Made by a program: the position numbers and the translations under genes. From Ryuthela nishihirai (Eukaryota > Arthropoda > Arachnida > Araneae > Heptathelidae): a DNA stretch of 64,000 bases. This document shows positions 11,198 through 21,620 of this stretch, one piece after another. The stretch lies in NCBI GenBank assembly GCA_038380435.1, contig JAWZYU010000007.1, positions 29,553,001 to 29,617,000 on the forward strand, given 5' to 3'. A model generated the notes under the pieces. That model was not told the origin of the DNA. It saw only the letters and a list, made by a program, of their open reading frames with translations, and did no database searches. Numbering within the stretch: position 1 is the stretch's first letter; the number at the start of each line of letters is the position of its first letter.

Positions 11198-11346
11198 TTG
11201 CTGTTTTACCTCTGAGCTGCACTCTTCTGCACACAATGGGCTAAATAGCCAAGTTACAAGCCTCTCTCTAGTATCTCTGAACCAAGGTCTCCTATGGCTC
11301 AGAGAAGGCTGAAGAAGAGGACTTACTGAACACTTCTTAGGAGAGA
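11198..11346 (-). mobile_element. SINE-A copy, old, first part (split by insertion)
   Basis: Tail side and part of the body of a diverged minus-strand SINE-A. Its continuation lies at 11745-11852, beyond the younger insertion at 11347-11732. Confidence 0.8.
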
Positions 11347-11732
11347 TGGGTTGGGTTGTTTTAATTCTGAGCGGCACTTTTTTGCACACCATATCTAAAT
11401 GGCCAGGTCACAAGGACCCCGAAGGCTCAGAGAAGGTTGGGGGAGGGGACCCACTGGAACAGCTGTTGGGAGACAGATGGTAGCCTCCCGTCAAGGCCAT
11501 CCAGCGTGTTCTTTAACGTGCACAGGGAATGGCTCTCCCACACACGGGTCCGCGGCTTAACGTCCCATCCGATGGACGGCGGCCTTTCCAAGCCCATCGG
11601 TGTCCCCTACTGACCGTGGGCAGGGCGGGGAGTTTTGCGGAGATAAATCTCAGCGCTGGCCCAGCTGGGACTCGAACCTGGGAACTACAGATTACGAGCC
11701 TGGCGCGCTACCGACTAAGCCACTCCCGCCCC
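11347..11732 (-). mobile_element. SINE-A, full length, nested in older SINE-A, 12 bp TSD
   Basis: Complete tail, body and tRNA-like head on the minus strand. The target-site duplication tcttaggagaga is perfect at 11335-11346 and 11733-11744. The duplicated target lies within an older SINE-A of the same orientation. Confidence 0.95.
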
Positions 11733-11744
11733 TCTTAGGAGAGA

Positions 11745-11852
11745 GATGCCATCCAGTAGGCTCTTTAATGTGCATTAGGTAACGCTCTTCTGCATACAGA
11801 ACCATGACTTAACGTCCCATCAGATAGATTGCGGCCTTTCCATGCCCATCGG
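11745..11852 (-). mobile_element. SINE-A copy, old, second part
   Basis: Continues the copy at 11198-11346: 'atgccatccagtaggctctttaa' side to 'gcctttccatgcccatcgg'. The head is lost where another fragment begins. Confidence 0.8.
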
Positions 11853-12078
11853 ATGGCCAGTCGGATGGGGCGTTAAGTCGTGGTCTTAGATGTACGAGAG
11901 CCATGCCCTGTATATGCCCAAGATGTCCTTAATGGGAGACATCCATCTGCTCTCTTACCACTTTTCAGTGGATTTCTTTCCCTATTCAGCTTAGAGCCTG
12001 TCAAGTTTTTTGCTACTTTCACCATTTCACTCCGTGTTTACAAAAAAAAAGTGCCTCTCAGAAGTTTAACAACCCAAC
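11853..12078 (+). mobile_element. SINE-A fragment, old, plus strand
   Basis: Starts at 'cggatggggcgttaagtcgtgg' and ends at 'tttaacaacccaac'. It is strongly diverged, and it meets the previous copy head-on at the same body position. Confidence 0.75.
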
Positions 12079-12154
12079 TCGATTTTTTTTAACTTTTTTG
12101 CATCACTTCTACTGCTTTCTTTTCCACTGCAAATACATTGGGATTGGGGAGGGA

Positions 12155-13387
12155 GGATACAGAAGGGAGGCCTGATGAAATCTTTCCTAGGATGAAGGGG
12201 AGGCCTGATGAAATCTTTCCTAAGATGAAAGGGAGGCCTGATGAAATCTTCCTAGGATGAAAGGGAGGCCTGATGAAATATTTCCTAAGATGAAGAGGAG
12301 GCCTGATGAAATCTTCCTAGGATGAAAGGGAGGCCTGATGAAATCTTTCCTAAGATGAAGGGGAGGCCTGATGAAATCTTCCTAGGATGAAAGGGAGGCC
12401 TGATGAAATCTTTCCTAAGATGAAGAGGAGGCCTGATGAAATCTTTCCTAAGATGAAAGGGAGGCCTGATGAAATCTTTCCTAAGATGAAAGGGAGGCCT
12501 GATGAAATCTTTCCTAAGATGAAAGGGGGCCTGATGAAATCTTTCCTAAGATGAAAGGGAGGCCTGATGAAATCTTTCCTAAGATGAAAGGGAGGCCTGA
12601 TGAAATCTTTCCTAAGATGAAAGGGAGGCCTGATGAAATCTTTCCTAAGATGAAAGGGAGGCCTGATGAAATCTTTCCTAAGATGATAGGGAGGCCTGAT
12701 GAAATCTTTCCTAAGATGAAAGGGGTCCTGATGAAATCTTTCCTAAGATGAAAGGGAGGCCTGATGAAATCTTCCTAGGATGAAAGGGAGGCCTGATGAA
12801 ATCTTTCCTAAGATGAAAGGGAGGCCTGATGAAATCTTTCCTAAGATTAAAGGGAGGCCTGGTGAAATCTTCCTAGGATGAAAGGGAGGCCTGATGAAAT
12901 CTTTCCTAAGATGAAGGGGAAGCCTGATGAAATCTTTCCTAAGATGAAAGGGAGGCCTGATGAAATCTTTCCTAAGATGAAAGGGGGGTCTGATGAAATC
13001 TTTCCTAAGATGAAAGGGAGGCCTGATGAAATCTTTCCTAAGATGAAAGGGAGGCCTGATGAAATCTTTCCTAAGATGAAAGGGAGGCCTGATGAAATCT
13101 TTCCTAAGATGAAGGGGAGGCCTGATGAAATCTTTCCTGAGACGAAAGGGAGGCCTGATGAAATCTTTCCTGAGACGAAAGGGAGGCCTGATGAAATCTT
13201 TCCTGAGACGAAAGGGAGGCCTGATGAAATCTTTCCTGAGACGAAAGGGAGGCCTGATGAAATCTTCCCTAAGACGAAAGGGATGCCTGATGAAATCTTT
13301 CCTAAGACGAAAGGGAGGCCTGATGAAATCTTTTTTAAGACGAAAGGGAGACCTGATGAAATCTTTCCTAAGATGAAAGGGCGACAT
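12155..13387. repeat. 33 bp minisatellite (about 37 units)
   Basis: The unit contains 'gggaggcctgatgaaatct' followed by 'ttcctaagatgaaa' and has a period of 33 bp. A few 32 bp units carry 'cttcctagg'. Because 33 is a multiple of 3, most frames stay open: the plus strand reads an 11-residue repeat around KGRPDEIFPKM (12551-12751 and 12878-13459), and the minus strand reads one around RKDFIRPPFRL (12743-13387). Openness on both strands argues these frames are by-products of the repeat. Units near 13130-13350 share agacgaaa variants, a sign of local homogenisation. Confidence 0.9.
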
Positions 13388-14539
13388 TATAGAAAGTTTG
13401 AATTATTATTATTCTTCTCTCCTGCAGATAAGCAGATGCTTTGCAGATCATTTGTTTAAATTTTTGTATAACTAACATGAATATGAATAAAATTATTATT
13501 ATTAAAAAAAAGAGCCACACTTATAAAAAGCCATCGGACGGGCGGAGATTTTGAAGCCTAGGTATTTCCTTCCTGCCCCGGTCAAGGGTCAGGATAAGAA
13601 GGGGGAAAAAAACTGAACAATCAGCAACATCAGAATTGAAGCTGCAAATCTGAGGTGATGAACCTGGCACACCCTAAACCAGCTCATCCTTACCCTTATG
13701 AAATCATCAATACTCTCTAAAACATCATAATTCGGCCAGCAAACTCTCGAAGGCATCATAATTCGGTAAATTACCGCAGCAATAAAACGCGTGGCTCGTA
13801 AGAGAATGGGAAGCAGCTTTTGATGAAATATCGCTCGAAGACTTTTCTTTAAGTATAATTCCCATCGCCTCTGAACAACTCTAACAGAATAAATGGTTTG
13901 TTCCCTCTTAAACAGCAAAGAACTCCAATTTCGTTGCTTCTTTATTTTTCATTCATCTGGAAGTCACTCGATGCATCATTGTCCTCCAAGTGGAAAAGAT
14001 GAGGAAGCAGGGGAGGGGGAGGAGGGGGAGGAGAGAGATGAAGAGGAGCAAGAGAGGAGAGATGGCACTTCACCAGCAACGGGAATACGAATAACGCCAA
14101 CACTTTTCACTCGCCAACACAAACCAGGTGTTCAGTGATTTCAGTAAAAATCTCCTGCTTCGTTCCTTCACTGACAGCGAAAGAATTTGAGAAGACGAAA
14201 CGCAGTACTTTTCATTGGCGGAGCAACCTCGAGGTAACGAAACGCTCGCTCCGTTCGCGAGAGCGGATCATTTCTCAACATGCACGAAACGCACCAAAAT
14301 GAGCTCTCTCCGAGGGAATCTGCTGGATGCATATATCCATGTCTACGATTGCCTAAAGTAATCAGCTGCAAAGAAGAACTTGCTTCGTCCTTTCGAAGTT
14401 TTCTGGAGGGAAAAAAACACTTCTGTTTCTCTATTCATGAAGCCTCGAAATCCCAAATCATTTTCGTTAGCATTTCTGCAGAAAGAAAAAAATTCCTCTT
14501 CTGAGATCGTCGGCCCAAAAACTGACTTTGCTGAACAAG
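13388..14539. other. No gene seen
   Basis: Contains an ATT-rich stretch after 13470 and a purine-rich (GGAGGA) tract at about 14000-14060. A 109-codon minus frame at 13589-13918 has no recognisable domain. Nothing supportable. Confidence 0.5.
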
Positions 14540-14923
14540 TTGGGTTGGATTGTTTTATCTCTGAGCTGCACTTTTTTTGCGCACCATGGGCTAAATGGCC
14601 AGGTCACATGGACCCCGAAGGCTCAGAGAAGGTTGGGGGAGGGGACCCACTGGAACAGCTGTTGGGAGACAGATGGTAGCCTCCCGTCAAGGCCATCCAG
14701 CGTGTTCTTTAACGTGTACAGGGTATGGCTCTCCCGCACACGGGGCCACGGCTTAACGTCCCATCCGACGGACGGCGGCCTTTCCAAGCCCATCGGTGTC
14801 CCCTACTGACCGTGGGCAGGGCGGGGAATTTTGCGGAGATAAATCTCAACGCTGACCCAGCTGGGACTCGAACCTGGGAACTACAGATTACGAACCTGGC
14901 GCGCTACCGACTGAGCCGCCCCA
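14540..14923 (-). mobile_element. SINE-A, full length
   Basis: Tail 'gttgggttgg', body and head up to 'gactgagccgcccc'. Close to the young consensus. Flanks share only aagt, so the target-site duplication is uncertain. Confidence 0.9.
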
Positions 14924-15863
14924 GACTAAGTTAGAGAATGATCCAACTTCAAATGTTAACATTATCAAATAAAGGAACAAGAAGTTTACGTCTTAGAAGG
15001 GTCCAGCTTCAAATCTGAACGATTAGTGGAAATAGCTGAGAAATATCGGATCCAATCAAACTTTAATTTTCTTTCGCGGTTTTAGTTTCGCTATGTAATG
15101 CAAAAATTCATCTCCGATAATACGAAACCTCAATAGTCAACAACATATATGCACTCTATATAGTGATTATATATAGCAATATACAGCAACATATATATAT
15201 AGCAACATATATGCACTCTATATAGTGATTAACCTTTTTAAATATAGGAATTAAAAAAAGCTGCCCTGCAGATTTTTTACTTGTGTTTTAAAATGCGAGG
15301 AAGTATATCATTAAGTATTGTATCTTTTTACGATTTTGCTTTAATCCATTTGGAATTTTTACCACATGTAAACATTACCAAAAAAACTTACATAATTACA
15401 TCTGATAAACTGAAAGCTGATGATATGCTCCCTTGGTTATATTGTCAAATAACTAGAAATCCCAATTGCCTCTGAAAGAGATGAATGATGCTTTTCGAAG
15501 AGAAACAGTTTTGTGATTTTCCAACGTTATCGTTTTCTAATGGCGGAAATCGTAACTAATCGAAAATTCGGAAAATACGGAAAATACCAATAGGAATGTG
15601 TTATTCCTGACTATGCCAAAACAAATTTGCATTTGTCTTTTTTTTTGTTTTCCACTTTCCACCGCATGGAAAGCAGGCCTTGACGCATCCTATCCTGGAT
15701 GAAAGTAAGATTGTAGATCAAGTAATATAATTTCAACATAAGTACAGTTGATATAAGTTTAAGTACAGTTAAAAGTAATATAGTTCAATAAACATCAAAT
15801 CCCTCCTACAAAGAGAGTATTTACAATATCACTTAAAAACTATAACATTTTTCTAAATTCATC
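14924..15863. other. No gene seen; small AT duplication
   Basis: A 25-30 bp segment around 'atatatgcactctatata' occurs at about 15144 and 15208, separated by TATA-rich sequence. A frame at 15281-15475 has no recognised domain. Confidence 0.55.
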
Positions 15864-16068
15864 ACCCTCGTGGCCGAGTGGTTAGCGCGCTTGGCTACTG
15901 ATCAATGGGACCTGGGTCCGAGCCCCGGGGTAAGGCATGGCTGTTTGTGTTGTTTTCTGCTGGGGTCCTGCCATCCTCTCAGATCTTCTACTATGGCATA
16001 TAAACTGACAGGCTCCTGTCAGAACTCTGTGGCAAGCAGCTGCTTGAGGGGTATTTATTTTTTTTATT
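15864..16068 (+). mobile_element. SINE-B, full length
   Basis: The best plus-strand SINE-B. A box TGGCCGAGTGG, B-box-like GGGTCCGAGCCCC, body with 'ataaactgacaggctcctg', and tail 'gtatttattttttttatttt'. The head resembles a type II (Ser/Leu) tRNA without its long variable arm. No clear target-site duplication. Confidence 0.88.
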
Positions 16069-16176
16069 TTATGACTGTGGAAATATTCAAACTATTGGGA
16101 AATTCCGAAAATTAAAATCGTAATATCTTACTATAATCCGTCCAATCGAAAAAGAATTTCTCATTTATCTCTTAAA

Positions 16177-16554
16177 AGGTTGATTTACCTTTGAGCGATA
16201 TTTTGTGCACAGAATGGTCCAAATAACCAGGTCACAAGAACCCACAAGGAACACCCCCTCCACCAAAATCCTTAGAATTGGTTTGAGGAAAGGTTACCGG
16301 TTAGCTGTTAGAACACAGATGGCAACCTCCCGTGAAAGGTATCCAGCGTGTTCTTTCATGGGCATAGGACATGTCTCTCCTTTAAGCAGAGCCACGGCTT
16401 AATGTCCCATGTGATGGACGGTGGCATTCCCTAGCCCATCAATGTCCTTTCCCTTTCTGACAGAGGGCAGAGCGGGGATTTAGAGGAGATAAATCTCAAA
16501 AGTTGGGACTCGAACCTAGGAACTCTAGATTACGAGACTTCGCCTTTCTCAGTC
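16177..16554 (-). mobile_element. SINE-A copy, old, nearly full length
   Basis: From 'ttgatttacctttgagcg' to 'ttacgagacttcgcctttctcagtc'. It has many substitutions across body and head, so it is one of the older insertions. Confidence 0.8.
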
Positions 16555-16752
16555 AACACCAGCCTCCGAATTTCAAAAAATCAAAGATTTGAATAATTGC
16601 AGATAATAAATTGACAATTAAATTTTAAAGACCAATTACATCAGATTACTTTCTTTAATGACATGACATTGAAGGAATCGAAACTCTGGTGATAATCATT
16701 AATACTCTCATTATAGAAGATAGTACAGTTACAATTGTTCCTACTATTTAAA

Positions 16753-17136
16753 AGGGGGCGGGGGTGGCTCAGTCGGTAGCGCGCCAGGCTCGTAATCTGT
16801 AGTTCCCAGGTTCGAGTCCCAGCTGGGTCAGCGTTGAGATTTATCTCCGCAAAATTCTCCGCCCTGCCCACGGTCAGTAGGGGACACCGATGGGCTTGGA
16901 AAGGCCGCCGACCGTCGGATGGGACGTTAAGCCGTGGTCCCGGGTGCGGGAGAGCCATACCCTGTGCACGTTAAAGAACACGCTGGATGGCCTTGACGGG
17001 AGGCTACCGTCTGTCTCCCAACAGCTGTTCCAGTGGGTCCCCTCCCACAACTTTCTCTGAGCCTTCGGGGTCCATGTGACCTGGCCATTTAGCCCATGGT
17101 GTGCAAAAAAGTGCCGCTCAGAGGTAATCCAACCCA
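16753..17136 (+). mobile_element. SINE-A, full length with 10 bp TSD
   Basis: Complete head with both pol III boxes, body and short tail 'aatccaacccaa'. The target-site duplication actatttaaa is at 16743-16752 and 17137-17146. Confidence 0.93.
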
Positions 17137-17146
17137 ACTATTTAAA

Positions 17147-17825
17147 GGTCTGACAACAAGTATCGAAATTATCTTAAAACACATCACCTTCAAAAATCCT
17201 ATCTAAATTTTTTTCCATTCACTTTATTGTTAAGCCATGATCTTTTCAGATTCATTTTCTTCGAACGAGTATTGCAAGCTGCAAAATATCAGCGCCCCTG
17301 AAGAGGCATGGTCTCGAGAATTTTCATGGCAGTTACAAGTAGAGTGTTGAGTTTTAAAAGAATCCAGAAGCGTTGTGCAACCTCTGTTCGCTGTAATTCC
17401 CCCTCTGCGAACTGGAAATAGATGTCCGTTATTACAGTGGCCTCTCCCCAAACGAATAAGCTGGCCTACGTAACGATGCCAAATTCAAAGTGAAATTGTC
17501 AGCCTGTAAGGTTTTCGGCTGACGCAACAGCTAGAATCTTGTAGATTGAAAGTTAGCTGGTGATTGATTTGTTAGAGCCTCAGCAGGCGGGCAGAGCCAG
17601 AGGGATTCTGACGTTCACATATCGCTGGTTGGAGGAAAGACCCTTGGTTCGAGAGACCGGAATCAATCATAGTTAGGTAAAAAGGAATCTGATGAGGTGA
17701 ACCTTAGTTTACAAAGATTGTTTTCAAAAAATTAAAAGTTTGCAGTTCCTTGATATAAATATTAAAGCCAAAACAGATTTCACTGAAGTGCAAATTTTAA
17801 TCTTTAAAATCACTTACATTAGTCT
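17147..17825. other. No gene seen
   Basis: Short frames only (for example 17230-17451 minus, 73 codons, no domain). No repeat recognised. Confidence 0.5.
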
Positions 17826-17835
17826 TGTTCCAAAT

Positions 17836-18225
17836 GGGGCGGGGGTGGCTCAGTCGGTAGCGCGCCAGGCTCGTAATCTGTAGTTCCCAGGTTCGAGTCG
17901 CAGCTGGGTCAGCGTTGAGATTTATCTCCGCAAAATTCCCCGCCCTGCCCACGGTCAGTAGGGGACTCCGATGGGCTTGGAAAGGACGCCGTCCGTCGGA
18001 TGGGACGTTAAGCCGTGGCCCCGTGTATGGAAGAGCTTAACATACCCTGTGTACGTTAAAAAACACGCTGGATGGCCTTGACGGGAGGCTATCATCTGTC
18101 TCCCAACAGCTGTTCCAGTGGGTCCCCTCCGCCAACCTTCTCTGAGCCTTCGGGGTCCATCTGACCTGGCCATTTAGCCCATGGTGTGCAAAAAAGTGCC
18201 GCTCAGAGGTAAAACAACCCAACCC
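17836..18225 (+). mobile_element. SINE-A, full length with 10 bp TSD
   Basis: Head, body and tail present. The target-site duplication tgttccaaat is perfect at 17826-17835 and 18226-18235. Confidence 0.94.
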
Positions 18226-18371
18226 TGTTCCAAATTATTTCGTTATTTTAGAAACTGCAGTGGCTTTTATTCGAATTTTATCAATCTTAACCCTTTATTA
18301 TCTAGCAACTGTTTAGAAACATCAAAGAAACAAATATGGCTGACACAAAATTGCTGGGTTTTTTATATATG

Positions 18372-18507
18372 CATGTATTTGTCATTTTTCTGCTGAGGGC
18401 CTGCCATCCTCTCAGACCTTCTACTATGGCATATAAACTGACAGGCTCCTGTCAGACCTCTGTGGCAAGCAGCTGCTTGAGGGGGTATTTATTTTATTTT
18501 ATTTATC
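18372..18507 (+). mobile_element. SINE-B copy, 5' truncated
   Basis: Starts at 'catttttctgctgagg' and runs through 'ataaactgacaggctcctg' to a TATTT-rich tail. It lacks the tRNA head, as expected from incomplete reverse transcription. Confidence 0.87.
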
Positions 18508-18587
18508 CTTACAATTACCAATGAAACAAAAACAGAGTTCAGCCTTTTTAAACGATACGCCTTTAACACAATCCATTAATCAGCGTG

Positions 18588-18783
18588 CATGTGTATGGCT
18601 CAGCCGGTAGCGCTCCAGGCTCGTAATCTGCAGTTACCAGGTTCGAGTCCCAACTGTGCCAGCGTTGAGATTTATATCTGCTTACCTCCCCTCGGTGAGA
18701 AAGAGGAGGGTGAGAAAGAGTTGGGCTTCTTTGAAGGCCGCCTTTTATTGGATGGGACATTAAGCCGTGGCCCCGTGTACGAG
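18588..18783 (+). mobile_element. SINE-A dimer, first (5') unit, copy 1
   Basis: tRNA-like head ('tggctcagccggtagcgctcc', B box GGTTCGAGTCC) and a distinctive short body with 'ctcggtgagaaagagg'. It ends at 'cgtgtacgagg', where a second SINE-A head begins. The same body variant and junction recur in reverse orientation at 28656-29210. Confidence 0.82.
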
Positions 18784-19140
18784 GGGGACATGGGTAACTC
18801 AGTCGGTAGAGCGCCAGGCTCGTAATCTGCAGTTCCTAGGTTCGAGTCCCACCTGGACCAGCATTGAGATTTATCTCCGCATAACTCCTCGCCTTACCCT
18901 CGGTCAGTAGGGGACACCAATGGGCTTGGAAAGGCCGCTGTATGTCTAAAGGACGCCATATCTGGGCACATTAAATAACACTTTGGAAGACCTTGACGGG
19001 AGGCTACCATCTGTCTGCCAGCAGCTGCCCAATGGATCCCCTCCCCCAAACCTTCTCTGAGCCCTCGGGTTCCTTGTGACCTGGTCATTTAGCCCATTTG
19101 GTACAAAAAAAAGTGCTGCTCAGAGGCAAATCAAACCAAC
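18784..19140 (+). mobile_element. SINE-A dimer, second (3') unit, copy 1
   Basis: Begins 'ggggacatgggtaactcagtc' immediately after the first unit. It has its own B box (GGTTCGAGTCC), a diverged body and an 'aaatcaaaccaac' tail. Confidence 0.85.
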
Positions 19141-19272
19141 CTGGTGCAAAGAGAGCTATGCACGTTAAATGGCACGCTCGATGTCTGGGACGAGAGTCTT
19201 CCGTCTGTCTCCTAGGAGCAGTCCAGTGGGTCTCCTCACACTAAAGCTAACACCTCTCCAAAGTTAAAAACA
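19141..19272 (+). mobile_element. SINE-A fragment following the dimer
   Basis: A diverged 3' portion ('gctatgcacgttaaatgg', 'ccgtctgtctcctagg', 'aaaacaacagacc'). It may be the interrupted remainder of the first dimer unit, which would make the dimer a nested insertion, or a separate fragment. Confidence 0.6.
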
Positions 19273-19590
19273 ACAGACCGACTGCTTGCCGCCACTTGTG
19301 ACCGTATCGCAACCTGTTTCAACTTGCACACATTGCTGCATGACCTTGAAGAGTCGCCACACATCGTATATTACTCGTACGAAAAGCTGCTAATTGTTGG
19401 CGACCACAGTCTATGATTTAAATGATCCACCTATGAACGTTAACTATTCTGTTTTTTTCGGAGTCTCGGTAATTTTTTAGGGGGGGGGAGAGGGGGTTGC
19501 CAAGAAAAATAATTTATAAACCCTGATGAAAATATGTTATTATTACCTCAGGGGCATGATATATGATAGCACAAATGTTATATATCCTAT
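19273..19590. other. No gene seen
   Basis: Spacer with a G run near 19481. No supported feature. Confidence 0.6.
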
Positions 19591-19601
19591 ATAATTTTGA
19601 T

Positions 19602-19990
19602 GGGGCGGGGGTGGCTCAGTCGGTAGCGCACCAGGCTCGTAATCTGTAGTTCCCAGGTTCGAGTCCCAGCTGGGTCAGCGTTGAGATTTATCTCCGCAAA
19701 ATTCCCCGCCCTGCCCACGGTCAGTAGGAGACACTGATGGGCTTGGAAAGGCCGCCGTCCGTCGTATGGGACGTTAAGCCGTGGCCCCATGTGCTGGAGA
19801 GCCATTCCCTGTGCACGTTAAAGAACACGCTGGATGACCTTGACGAGAGGCTACCATCTGTCTCCCAACAGCTGTTCCAGTGGGTCCCCTCCCCCAACCT
19901 TCTCTGAGCCTTCGGGGTCCATGTGACCTGGCCATTTAGCCCATGGTGTGCAAAAAAGTGCCTCTCAGAGGTAAAACAACCCAACCCAAC
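19602..19990 (+). mobile_element. SINE-A, full length with 11 bp TSD
   Basis: Complete and close to consensus. The target-site duplication ataattttgat is perfect at 19591-19601 and 19991-20001. Confidence 0.95.
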
Positions 19991-20001
19991 ATAATTTTGA
20001 T

Positions 20002-21153
20002 ATTCAGCATGTTATGATTACCTCCTTCCCCGGGTTTGGTAAATAGGATGAAAGATCCAAACACTAGCGGGTTCAGGAAAATTTGATAGAATGGGTGTGG
20101 GGAGTGGCCAGCAATAAAAACATTGCAGTCAAACTTAGCTGTTGCACATTATGAATGAAGGGATCATTGCTGATAAGTAATTTTCATAAGGGAAGGTTCC
20201 CGCGAATCTCTCCTTTGGATCCGCCACTGCCCACAAACGAAGAAATGTCTGGAGGGGAAAATAAGCAAAGGGAAATATATTAATATTAAAGTGTCTTTAA
20301 GCTGATTTTTTAAACAAATACGAATATAAAAATAATTTATATAAAATAGTGAATTCGCTGTTTATACGGTATTAGGAAACTGAGTAGCTTTGTAGATAGG
20401 GTTACATAGTCCACCTTTATTATCTCATGTCCTCCTAGTAATTTGAAAAAACTCTGAATGTCCTCCTTTTTGCATAAACTTATAATATATTTTATACCAA
20501 AATTAAAGCACTCTTTATTTTGAAGTTTCCTTTTTTTTTATTTTTTTAAACTCAAGACTATAATATAATTTACTGTTAACCGTAAAATAATTTAATGCAA
20601 AACGTGAATGCTAAATTAATTCTGGTAGTGTTGTAAATGTCACTATTTTCTATAATACTCAATATTAGCAATTTACATGCCGGATTGAAAAACGTATTTG
20701 GCCCCGACCATTGAAAACGTTCTTGGCCCCGACCAAAAAGGAATTTAAAAATGAGCGCCAACTCTCTCTCTCGATCTCGATTAGTACTAAGTTATCTAAC
20801 AGACAAGGACAAATTAAGTTCATGAGCAATTACCCGCTAAAAACAGTAATAATTGAAAATGAATTTTTTTTATTATGAAAGGGAGAAAAAGATTTTTTTA
20901 AGTTGCATATACAATTTCAATCATGTAAATATTTTTACAATAGCGTGTTTTTGAAAGCGAGCAAAAAAAAACGTGTAATAATATTAGACAGATGATCATA
21001 GGATGGTTTTTTTTCTATGAAATTAGATATTGCCACAGCTGTAAATGGTAGCTAGGTATAAACTGGAAGGAGAGTTGTGTACCAATACCCGGTGATGATA
21101 CGCAGAACCGCCAGGTCTAGCACCTAATGTCCAACCCCACTTTCTCGTTGTGC
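20002..21153. other. No gene seen
   Basis: AT-rich. 'ggatccgccactgccc' at about 20217 resembles the outer end of some DNA transposons, but no partner terminus was found. A small duplication around 'ttggccccgacca' lies at 20699-20735. No gene. Confidence 0.45.
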
Positions 21154-21161
21154 AGGCCATT
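21154..21161. repeat. hAT target-site duplication, left
   Basis: The 8 bp aggccatt directly abuts the left hAT terminus and is repeated exactly at 24753-24760. Eight bases is the usual hAT duplication length. Confidence 0.95.
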
Positions 21162-21176
21162 CAGGGCCGCCGAGAG
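21162..21176. repeat. hAT terminal inverted repeat, left
   Basis: Begins cagggccgccgagag. The first 12 bases match the complement of the right end exactly, and 14 of the first 15 match. Confidence 0.9.
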
Positions 21177-21620
21177 AATTTATGGGCCCCTATGTAATAT
21201 TATGCTCGGGGCCCCCCCTTGAAAAGTTTTTATCTTTACAAATCATTAATAGCAATTATTCTGGACACAATGATAACATTCAGAGGAAAAAAAGCCTGTT
21301 GCGCAGTCAGGCATGTAAAAACATAGGTCTACACAGTTTGTGTCACATAAAACTTTTTAGCATTTATTTTAGGGAATATATTTTGCAAAGCTCACAGCAA
21401 GATTTAGGATTTTTGAGTAAATTTAATATAGGCTATATAACATATCATGGAGAAAAACTATGCAATTCTGCGAGTCTTCATTTTTAATTGTCAGTACTGA
21501 AAAATAGGCAACAGTGTTTGTTAAACTTCACATTAGCATAATAGCAGATTCAACACTAAATATAATATAACTCATTATTCCCAAAAAGTTGCAACTTCTA
21601 ACTTATACAGTAGATCAATG

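Noticed and set aside
12743..13387. A 214-residue repeat protein in the 33-bp array
   Set aside because: The opposite strand is equally open, and short units break the frame in the left half. Repetition explains it.
13589..13918. 109-codon minus-strand frame
   Set aside because: No domain recognised and no supporting context; length is compatible with chance in this much sequence.
20005..20235. Possible second DNA transposon end (ggatccgccactgccc)
   Set aside because: No matching inverted end or duplication could be found nearby.
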